Below, in pieces: positions 8,190 through 14,453 of a stretch of DNA of 32,200 nucleotides. A program made the translations under genes and the position numbers. The stretch is from Candidatus Saccharimonadota bacterium (GTDB lineage Bacteria > Patescibacteriota > Saccharimonadia > Saccharimonadales > Saccharimonadaceae): NCBI GenBank assembly GCA_017510985.1, contig JAFWLR010000005.1:1-32200 (forward strand). Reading direction: 5' to 3'. The first letter of the stretch is position 1. Every line of letters begins with the position of its first letter. The notes beneath the pieces are model-generated. The model had not been told where the DNA came from. It searched no databases and saw nothing but the letters and a program-made list of their open reading frames with translations.

Positions 8190-8540
8190 AGTTGGTTCAC
8201 AAAAAAGTGAGCCACACCGCACCTAAATAAGTTATAATTCAGTTATACTACTCCTAGTATAACACGAATTGCGAGCTTTTGAAACCCTTTCGGGCATTAA
8301 ATTTCTTCATGGTTTAATTGCTTTATAAGTATTACCTCCACTTTGAAAGGGAGCATTTCAAAGGCTTAGCAATCCCTCTAACCGGCGGGCCCCAATATTG
8401 TGTGAGGTGGGTCGCGCTTCCGGGGTCTCCCCGGTATAGTAGAGAAGCGTTAGAGGGCCAAAATGCCCCCGTAACATGTTCAGGTGATGCCCACCCTTAC
8501 CTGAACAATTAGTTCCGGGGGCATTTTGGTGTAAATTTTA
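8190..8540 (+). ncRNA. Candidate structured non-coding RNA of unknown family
   Basis: No protein gene fits this 412-base gap, but it has a perfect promoter and dense RNA structure. Stems seen: 8194-8200 with 8207-8213; 8242-8249 with 8256-8263; 8282-8286 with 8311-8315; 8317-8322 with 8368-8373, enclosing 8341-8348 with 8356-8363; 8374-8382 with 8449-8457, enclosing CCGGGG/CCCCGG (8420-8425 with 8429-8434); 8458-8470 with 8517-8529, enclosing 8478-8486 with 8499-8507. The last three outer stems abut with no unpaired base between them, so they can stack. A T-rich tail follows at 8530-8545. I looked for tmRNA (T-arm, tag), RNase P (GAAAGTC, ACAGA) and SRP helix 8 signatures and found none. The 3' limit is approximate. 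Confidence 0.6.
8256..8264 (-). promoter_or_regulatory. Candidate dprA promoter within a palindrome
   Basis: Reading the minus strand, TGTTATACT is an extended -10 (TATACT at 8261-8256). It forms one arm of a perfect 8-bp inverted repeat (8242-8249 with 8256-8263), whose other arm gives AGTTATACT on the plus strand. Its 13-base context CGTGTTATACTAG is also found before murG. Confidence 0.45.
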
Positions 8541-8558
8541 TTTAAAAACTGATTATTG

Positions 8559-8567
8559 TGGTATTAT
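8559..8567 (+). promoter_or_regulatory. Extended -10 of topA, leaderless spacing
   Basis: TGGTATTAT at 8559-8567 is followed by seven bases and the ATG of topA at 8575. No Shine-Dalgarno is present. Confidence 0.5.
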
Positions 8568-8574
8568 AAATTAT

Positions 8575-10908
8575 ATGGCAAAGAATTTAGTAATAGTAGA
8601 GAGCCCGGCAAAAGCTAAGACGATTGAGAAATATCTTGGAAGTGATTTTAAAGTATTGGCTAGCGTAGGGCACATTCGGAAGGATACTAAGGTGGATAAG
8701 TCCACCTTTGACGTAACGTACGAAATAGATCCAGGGCACAATAAGATTATCTCGGAATTACGCAAAGAGGCTAAGGCGGCAGAGAAAATTTGGCTGGCAA
8801 CGGATGAAGACCGCGAGGGTGAGTCAATCTCTTGGCATCTCTGCGAGGTGCTGAAATTGCCGAAAAATACTGCCCGAATTACTTTTCATGAAATCACCAA
8901 ACCAGCGTTAGAGGAAGCAATTAAAAATCCACGAACAGTAGATATGAATATGGTATCCTCACAACAGGCAAGACAGACACTAGATATGTTGGTGGGGTAT
9001 GATTTATCCGATATTGTAAGACGAAAGGTGCCGGGGGCGATTAGTGCAGGACGCGTACAATCGCCAGCGTTACGCCTGATTGTAGAGCGAGAAAAACAGA
9101 TTGAAAAGTTTGAGAGCAAGTTTACGTTTAAAATCACTGGGGAATTTCTCTCGACCGGTTCTGCCGATAAAAAATCTTTCATAGCAAACTACGATGGTAA
9201 AACGCTGGAAACCGAAGATGCTGCGCGTGAATTATTGGAAAAATTATCTCAGTCACGGTTTATCGTAGAAGGTATAGAAGAGACAGAGGGGTCTAAATCT
9301 GCGCCTGCACCTTTTACCACGGCAGCTTTGCAAATTGAAGCAAATAGTAAGTTGAGCTTTTCTTCTCGGACAACTATGAGTGCAGCGCAAGGGCTGTATC
9401 AAGCGGGACTAATTACTTATCACAGAACTGATTCTTTGAACTTAAGCTCACAAGCGGTGGGGGCGATTGCGGGGTATATCGAAGGTAATTTTGGCAAAAA
9501 TTACTTGAAAGTGCGGAAGTTTAAAACTAAAGATGCCTCTGCACAAGAGGCGCACGAGGCAATCCGGCCAACTAACGTAAACGTAACTTCTGCTGGCAAA
9601 AATAATTATGAGAAACGATTGTACCAGTTAATCTGGGCGCGGACAGTGGCAACACAAATGGCTAATGCTAAAGTAGCTAAAACTACCATCAGAGTATCGC
9701 ATGATTTTATTGCCAAAGGGGAAGTGGTGGTGTTTGATGGATTCTTGAAAGTTTATGGCAAGAGTAAAGATTTGGAGCTACCAAAGGTGGCTAAGGGGGA
9801 TAAATTGTCTTGTCTGGAACTGACGGCGCGGCAAACTTTTGCTAAGCCACCGGCAAGATATACTGAGGGGTCGCTAGTGAAGAAGTTGGAGGAACTAGGG
9901 ATTGGGCGGCCGTCAACTTATGCCTCGATTATGACTGCGATTCAGGCAAGAGGATACGTAGTGAAAGGCGAGAGCGAGGGGGAAGAGCGAGAAATAATTG
10001 AACTTAAAGCTACCAATGGTAAAGTGGTGAAGAGTTTGAACAAAGAAAAATTTGGCGCCAATAAAGGAAAGTTAATCCCAACGCCGATTGGTGAGTTGGT
10101 GGCCGGGTTTCTCACTGATAACTTTAAAAATATCGTAGATTATAAATTCACGGCGAATATTGAAAAGGATTTGGATCTAGTGGCAGATGCGAAGTTGGAA
10201 CGCGTCAAAATGCTTCAAGATTTTTATAAACCATTCCGCGAGACGGTACTTGTAGCTAATGGAGTAGAACGGTATAATAATGCACGATTACTTGGTCATC
10301 ACCCAGAGAGCGGTAAACCGATTTATGCTAAAGTAGGGAAAAATGGTGGGTTTATCCAATTAGGGGATAACGAGAAAGAATCAGGCGAAAAACCGAGATT
10401 TGCGCCGCTACCCAAGCGAAAAAGCGTTAAAACGGTGACGTTAGAACAGGCGCTCACACAACTGGCTTTGCCGGCTTTACCACGCGTGCTAGGCAAAGCG
10501 CCGGACGGAGCGGAAATCGTGGCGGCCAATGGGCCGTTTGGGCCATACCTCAGAGGCGGTAAATACAATATCCCAATGAAAGACCATGACCCATATACCG
10601 TAACACTAGAAGAAGCTTTGCCGCTATACCAAGCTAAAATCGACTCTATTATTGCTGACTGGGGCGAAATTATGATTATTAATGGAGCTTATGGGCCGTA
10701 TGTCAAGGGCCCAGGGCGACGCAACAACGTGAAAATTCCCAAAGAAATAGATGCGAAAAAAGTGACCGAGGCACAGGCTCGAGAAATGTTAGAAAATAAA
10801 CCTAAGGCTACTCGGCGCGGAGTGCGGGGTAGACGAAAGACGGCCACGAAAAAGAAAGCGGTCAAGAAAACGACGAAAAAGGCGGCTACACGGAAGACTA
10901 AAAAATAA
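8575..10908 (+). CDS. topA: DNA topoisomerase I (type IA)
   Basis: Relaxes negative supercoils through a covalent 5'-phosphotyrosine intermediate. The Toprim domain opens with VIVESPAKAKTIEKYLG and has ATDEDREGE (Asp at about residue 77) for metal binding. SAGRVQSPALRLI is the type IA core motif. The catalytic Tyr is in GLITYHRTDS (Tyr282); His replaces the Met usual after it. EEAHEAIRPT-like QEAHEAIRPT and GIGRPSTYASI complete the core. The C-terminus carries Topo-C repeats (GFIQLGD, NGPFGPYLRGGKY, NGAYGPYVKG) and no four-Cys zinc fingers, then a Lys/Arg/Thr-rich tail of about 35 residues that probably binds DNA. The length, 777 residues, is normal for the zinc-less form. The TAA stop lies inside its own terminator hairpin. 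Confidence 0.96.
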   Translation: MAKNLVIVESPAKAKTIEKYLGSDFKVLASVGHIRKDTKVDKSTFDVTYEIDPGHNKIISELRKEAKAAEKIWLATDEDREGESISWHLCEVLKLPKNTARITFHEITKPALEEAIKNPRTVDMNMVSSQQARQTLDMLVGYDLSDIVRRKVPGAISAGRVQSPALRLIVEREKQIEKFESKFTFKITGEFLSTGSADKKSFIANYDGKTLETEDAARELLEKLSQSRFIVEGIEETEGSKSAPAPFTTAALQIEANSKLSFSSRTTMSAAQGLYQAGLITYHRTDSLNLSSQAVGAIAGYIEGNFGKNYLKVRKFKTKDASAQEAHEAIRPTNVNVTSAGKNNYEKRLYQLIWARTVATQMANAKVAKTTIRVSHDFIAKGEVVVFDGFLKVYGKSKDLELPKVAKGDKLSCLELTARQTFAKPPARYTEGSLVKKLEELGIGRPSTYASIMTAIQARGYVVKGESEGEEREIIELKATNGKVVKSLNKEKFGANKGKLIPTPIGELVAGFLTDNFKNIVDYKFTANIEKDLDLVADAKLERVKMLQDFYKPFRETVLVANGVERYNNARLLGHHPESGKPIYAKVGKNGGFIQLGDNEKESGEKPRFAPLPKRKSVKTVTLEQALTQLALPALPRVLGKAPDGAEIVAANGPFGPYLRGGKYNIPMKDHDPYTVTLEEALPLYQAKIDSIIADWGEIMIINGAYGPYVKGPGRRNNVKIPKEIDAKKVTEAQAREMLENKPKATRRGVRGRRKTATKKKAVKKTTKKAATRKTKK

Positions 10909-10930
10909 CCGCCGGATTGCGGTTATTTTT
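10901..10930 (+). terminator. topA terminator overlapping the stop codon
   Basis: Perfect 12-bp stem AAAAATAACCGC/GCGGTTATTTTT (10901-10912 with 10919-10930) with loop CGGATT. The left arm includes the topA TAA. It is symmetric A/T, so it may also act on the convergent gene. Confidence 0.85.
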
Positions 10931-10968
10931 GAATGGGGGCGATAAGCCTATGGCGGTAGACGCTACGG

Positions 10969-12708
10969 CTACTCCGCTACGCAGCGGACAGACCTCCCGC
11001 CGCGGCGGTAGTCCTGGTTCGCTGGCGAGACCCCGCTTGAATAGAAGTTCAGGTAGTAGCCGTTGGTACCAGGCGCAGTTACCGTACTAGACCAGTAGTC
11101 CCCGGCGCTCTGAGCGTAGTAAAGTGTAGTACTACTGACGTGGCCCGAGCGGACAAAGTAGAGAGGATCGCCATGGGCACCGGTAGTCCGGATCATGTTA
11201 AAACCATTAGCGGTGTAGCCGGTGTTGGTAGAGCCGGCGAGATCTTCACCATTAGTTACGCCTTGGGCTTTGAGCATCTTGTTGAACTCGGATATAACTG
11301 TGCCACCTTCAGTAATACCTTTTGGTAATCTCCAGCCCTTAGGACAGATAGAGTTGGGCATGACAGTGTATTGGGCCGCAAACGCACTAGAGTCGTTCAT
11401 GGCATTAGCGGCGGTAAAGTTGTAATAGTTGCCGATCTTGTAATGGGCGCATTCGGCGGCAGTATGGCCAGCATTAGTACAGTCACTCAATGTTCCGTAA
11501 ATCGTGTCATAAGCAGTAGTACCAGAATTATATATATAGACGTCGCTACCGTTCAATTGACCTTCAGCCTGGTAAGGAGCATAGTTATTGTTAGCCCAGC
11601 CACTAACTACATTCGTGGCCGAGTTAGAATAGCTGAAGTCGCTAATGGTGGCTGGAGTACCAGTGACAGTAGCATTACCAGCTGGAGTCCAAGTAATCAC
11701 GCCGGTGTCGCTATCTACCGAGTAGCCGTTTAGTAAGGTAGTGCCGTCTTGCGCGTAGGCAGTGGTGAGGTTGGTGTTTTCGGAAGTTAGCTCAATAGGG
11801 TTGCCATTATAGGTACCACCAATCTGGAGGTCTAGGTTCTGAGTCATCCAGAGCTGCGAAGTAGTACAGTTATCCCCGTCATAGTTGGTGCAGAGACGGG
11901 CCACGGTGTAGGTCTTGCCATCACGACCATCTGTGACAGTCTTTTCTTCACCTACAGCTAGGCTACCACCCCAATACTGAACATCTTGCATATTGTCTGC
12001 ACTGGGCATAGCGCCGCTACTTGGGTGGACCAAAGTGTATTTGACCTGCCCGACATAAGTGCCAGATGGCTGATTACCAGCGATATAGGCAGCATAGGTA
12101 GTGGTGAGTTTGGAACCGAGGGTGGCGTCGGTAGTGGAAGTATAATTAGCCGCTTTGGTGTAATTATCTGGCACTGTATGGTAATTATCAAAACTATTTA
12201 CGATAGATAAATTGTCCGGCAAATAAGTTTGTGAAGTATCAGTAACTTTAGTTAGCTTCATCGCCCACTGAGAAGTACTGCCACTAGTTGCGGTGCCGGT
12301 AGATATATCATAATTGCTACCTAATGTACTACTTTGTAATTTGTTGTTGCCTGTCGTATTGCCTCCGTACCCTACTACATAAATAGCATAGCCCGAAGGA
12401 TCATTACATAAGGTCTGAATAGTGGTCTGGCCGATACCATCCGGATAATAATCGCTAGCACCAGAATAGATGCCGCCCGGAATAGTACCATTGTGTGCCG
12501 TATTGACCGTAGCAGTCATAGAACAGAAAGCTGGGACTGTGACAGAAGCACGAGAGGCAGCGCTGTCGCTAGCGGTACCGGTGATAGCAAAGGCGCTGCT
12601 AAGGCTTAATCCTAGCCCCATCAAAATAGTAAAAATTAATAATGTTCCAATCATGCCATATATAATATGGCCAATTTGTTTTTCTATTTGTTGGTTGATG
12701 ACCTGCAT
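10969..12708 (-). CDS. Secreted FISUMP-domain surface protein
   Basis: 579 residues. N-terminus MQVINQQIEKQIGHIIYG, then a hydrophobic segment (MIGTLLIFTILMGLGLSLSS) and AFA, a probable signal peptide or anchor. Residues about 55-240 form a Thr/Ser/Asn-rich domain that looks beta-rich. From about residue 250 the sequence matches the FISUMP (Fib_succ_major) pattern: VTDGRDGKTYTVARL, LWMTQNLDL, YNFTAANAM, SICPKGWRLPKG, DYWSST and the C-terminal RSVRCV. This domain is common on surface proteins of Saccharibacteria and Bacteroidetes; its ligand is unknown. GAGAGGT lies 6 nt before the ATG. Its long leader has the crossing-hairpin architecture described separately. It converges with topA. Confidence 0.88.
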   Translation of the reverse strand: MQVINQQIEKQIGHIIYGMIGTLLIFTILMGLGLSLSSAFAITGTASDSAASRASVTVPAFCSMTATVNTAHNGTIPGGIYSGASDYYPDGIGQTTIQTLCNDPSGYAIYVVGYGGNTTGNNKLQSSTLGSNYDISTGTATSGSTSQWAMKLTKVTDTSQTYLPDNLSIVNSFDNYHTVPDNYTKAANYTSTTDATLGSKLTTTYAAYIAGNQPSGTYVGQVKYTLVHPSSGAMPSADNMQDVQYWGGSLAVGEEKTVTDGRDGKTYTVARLCTNYDGDNCTTSQLWMTQNLDLQIGGTYNGNPIELTSENTNLTTAYAQDGTTLLNGYSVDSDTGVITWTPAGNATVTGTPATISDFSYSNSATNVVSGWANNNYAPYQAEGQLNGSDVYIYNSGTTAYDTIYGTLSDCTNAGHTAAECAHYKIGNYYNFTAANAMNDSSAFAAQYTVMPNSICPKGWRLPKGITEGGTVISEFNKMLKAQGVTNGEDLAGSTNTGYTANGFNMIRTTGAHGDPLYFVRSGHVSSTTLYYAQSAGDYWSSTVTAPGTNGYYLNFYSSGVSPANQDYRRGGRSVRCVAE

Positions 12709-12852
12709 ATCTACCTCTCTTCTGGATGGGTTCTGCCAACTCTTTTATATCCCACTCAGCTCTCGCGGGAGTCCACCTAAGTGGCTGTCACTCGTCCATA
12801 TTAAATTTCACCTAATCCCCCAGCGGTGCCATCTTCTACGGGGATATGCGCA

Positions 12853-13007
12853 AAAATGGCACCGCGAGCGGTGCAATCATCAGAGATATTTTACAGACGT
12901 CACGCCTATAGAACTCACTGACATCCTCGTGGTGCCATTTTCGAGCTCGATAAGCGTAAGATATTAATCTTGGCGTCCTTAAATGTAAAATATTTCTAAT
13001 GATTGCA
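12853..13007 (-). promoter_or_regulatory. Structured 5' leader with crossing stems (attenuator or pseudoknot)
   Basis: In transcript order: segment 1 (13007-12972) pairs with segment 3 (12906-12872) as an imperfect stem of about 33 bp. Segment 2 (12941-12926, AAAATGGCACCACGAG) pairs with segment 4 (12868-12853, CTCGCGGTGCCATTTT) with one mismatch in 16. The two stems cross. Segment 4 is followed by a T run and GCGC, so stem 2:4, or the local hairpin GCACCG/CGGTGC (12874-12869 with 12864-12859), can terminate transcription. Segment 1 begins at the predicted start site. A further GGCACCGC near 12831-12824 could pair with segment 4 as a competitor. The same layout precedes the gene starting at 21113. 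Confidence 0.65.
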
Positions 13008-13012
13008 TTTCT

Positions 13013-13020
13013 ATTGTAGC
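13013..13020 (-). promoter_or_regulatory. Extended -10 promoter of the FISUMP gene
   Basis: Minus strand TGCTACAAT with TACAAT at 13018-13013. The predicted start is near 13006, about 298 nt before the ATG. The 12-base core GTGCTACAATAG (13022-13011) recurs on the plus strand at 13182-13193 as the divergent promoter. Confidence 0.55.
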
Positions 13021-13048
13021 ACGAGTTTGGGCGGATAGGCAAGTGGAA

Positions 13049-13073
13049 AATTGTTGTAATTTTTACAACAATT
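13049..13073. promoter_or_regulatory. Perfect 11-bp palindrome, possible operator
   Basis: AATTGTTGTAA (13049-13059) and its complement (13063-13073) are separated by TTT. It lies about 35-60 bp upstream of the minus-strand -10 at 13018-13013, where a regulator could act. As an RNA it could also be a small hairpin. No T run supports a terminator. Confidence 0.4.
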
Positions 13074-13183
13074 GACAGAATTACAATAAATCGGTCTAAA
13101 ACTAGCAAAATTGTGATTCTAACCCTGTTATTGAGACCTAAAACATAAGCGGGATAATTTTTTTCCATAATTGTAAAAAATGT

Positions 13184-13191
13184 GCTACAAT
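13184..13191 (+). promoter_or_regulatory. Upstream extended -10 promoter of the sigma4-HARE gene
   Basis: TGCTACAAT with TACAAT at 13186-13191, predicted start near 13198. It shares the 12-base core of the divergent promoter at 13011-13022. Confidence 0.45.
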
Positions 13192-13212
13192 AGTAGTAGA
13201 AAATGGATAATT

Positions 13213-13247
13213 TCATAGTTGACGTAAATTAAAAACTATGATATTAT
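13213..13247 (+). promoter_or_regulatory. Main promoter with overlapping 8-bp inverted repeat
   Basis: TTGACG (13219-13224), 17 bases, TATTAT (13242-13247) with extended TG. The inverted repeat TCATAGTT/AACTATGA (13213-13220 with 13234-13241, 13-base spacer) overlaps both boxes and looks like an operator, possibly for self-regulation by the encoded DNA-binding protein. Confidence 0.6.
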
Positions 13248-13294
13248 ATTACAAACCGATAATATTAACAGGGGCGAAATAAAGAAAGGTATTA

Positions 13295-14323
13295 ATGAAC
13301 CAAAACGCGGAAATCCTTAAAAATGCAACCAATGGTAGTTTAAAAGTAATTGAACAAGACCGCGAAAGAGAGATCATTTCGCGTCGGTTTGGGCTCACTG
13401 GCAACAGAGAGACTCTTGAGCAAATTGGCGAGACTTTGTCTATCACACGAGAGCGGGTGCGGCAGTTAGAGAAAGCAATTTTAATTCACCTGCAAATTTG
13501 CGCAGAAGAAGGCGAAATCGCAGAATTAGCTCCAGCGGAAAAGATTTTGATCCGCAATCTGACCGAGATGGGGCGAGTGGCAAAGCTGAGCGACCTAGCG
13601 AATAAGGTTTATGGTAAGGAAACTATGATGTCAGAAAGGGCTGGGATTTACTTTATCGCGACTTTTTCACAGAGCCTGACCATCGTAGAAGAAAATGACA
13701 AATATTATACTGCGGTGGGGATCGCAGATTACGGGGACAGTTTGAAAATCCGAGAGCGGGTAGACGAAATTGTAGGAATAATACACAAAAACAAGCAGCC
13801 GATGACTTTAGATGAGCTTGACAATAAGTTAAATTATGAACACCCAGACCATATCAAGGCAGTGGCGTCAATTTCTAAGCTATTGGCTACTTTGAATGGG
13901 GTATGGGGGCTGGCTAAATGGCCTTCGGTCAACCCCAAAAATATTCGCGATAAGATTTTTGTAATTTTGGAAGCCAAGAAGGAGCCGATGCATTTCTCGG
14001 ATATCGCTAAAGAGATTAAAGAGTCTAACTTTAAGCGAAAAAATGTAACGGTGCAAGCCATTCACAACGAGTTAATCAAAGACCCGCGATTTATTTTGAT
14101 TGGGCGAGGGATTTATGCGCTAAATTCTTGGGGGTACAAGAAGGGAACGATTTCAGATATTATTAAATCTATTTTGGAAAAGTCTGACAAGCCATTAACA
14201 AGGGAAGAAATCGTAAAACACGTGCTGCATGTGCGCAGAGTGAAAGAAACCACTATTTTGCTTAACTTACAAAATAAAGAATTATTTAAAAAGGTGGGGC
14301 GCAATTCTTATACTTTAGCTTAA
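13295..14323 (+). CDS. Sigma-70 region 4 / HARE-HTH fusion regulator
   Basis: 342 residues. Residues about 20-65 match sigma-70 region 4, including REREIISRRFGL, TLEQIGETLSITRERVRQLE and its -35-binding helix-turn-helix. No region 2 is present, so it is not a complete sigma factor. Three winged-helix-like segments follow. The segment from about residue 213 (IRDKIFVILEAKKEPMHFSD to IGRGIYAL) fits HARE-HTH, the fold of the RNA polymerase delta subunit; the last (ISDIIKSILEKSDKPLTREE to NSYTLA) looks like another copy, and one weaker copy lies between. I infer a promoter-recognition or RNA polymerase-associated regulator. Similar fusions are common in Candidate Phyla Radiation genomes. The start has AAAGAAAGG 6 nt upstream. 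The promoter carries a palindrome. Confidence 0.85.
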   Translation: MNQNAEILKNATNGSLKVIEQDREREIISRRFGLTGNRETLEQIGETLSITRERVRQLEKAILIHLQICAEEGEIAELAPAEKILIRNLTEMGRVAKLSDLANKVYGKETMMSERAGIYFIATFSQSLTIVEENDKYYTAVGIADYGDSLKIRERVDEIVGIIHKNKQPMTLDELDNKLNYEHPDHIKAVASISKLLATLNGVWGLAKWPSVNPKNIRDKIFVILEAKKEPMHFSDIAKEIKESNFKRKNVTVQAIHNELIKDPRFILIGRGIYALNSWGYKKGTISDIIKSILEKSDKPLTREEIVKHVLHVRRVKETTILLNLQNKELFKKVGRNSYTLA

Positions 14324-14435
14324 AAAATAAAATAATCTTTCTCGGACACACGTCGCTTCGCTCCAGCGTCCCAAGGGATTTTCAAGGCCGTTCGGACGAG
14401 CTTACGGTTCTCGAAATGATTATTTTGTTTTTTAA
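14320..14435. repeat. 116-bp imperfect palindrome after the sigma4-HARE gene
   Basis: Outer arms 14320-14337 and 14418-14435 are complementary at 17 of 18 positions, the other being a G-T pair. The arms are A/T only apart from a C/G, so transcription on either strand ends in a T-rich arm. The interior has partly complementary GC-richer stretches, including a TTCGCTC motif. It includes the stop codon of the upstream gene and ends just before the next promoter. Probably a large bidirectional terminator. Confidence 0.6.
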
Positions 14436-14437
14436 TG

Positions 14438-14453
14438 TGATATAATTGTGAAT
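14438..14453 (+). promoter_or_regulatory. Extended -10 promoter of the TraG-like gene, leaderless spacing
   Basis: TGATATAAT at 14438-14446, then seven bases and ATG at 14454. A GTG at 14448 is in frame but would lie upstream of the predicted start site. Confidence 0.6.

Noticed and set aside
8318-8512. 64-codon ORF in the gap before topA
   Set aside because: No ribosome site, and its bases are used by abutting RNA stems; a structured RNA explains the region better.
8190-8540. tmRNA, RNase P RNA, SRP RNA or 6S RNA
   Set aside because: No tRNA-like ends or tag, no GAAAGTC or ACAGA core, no helix 8 pattern, and a multi-stem layout unlike 6S RNA.
12836-13216. 126-codon minus-strand ORF covering a leader and promoters
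   Set aside because: Covers palindromes and both promoters of the divergent region; Ile/Tyr/Arg-rich translation without family features.
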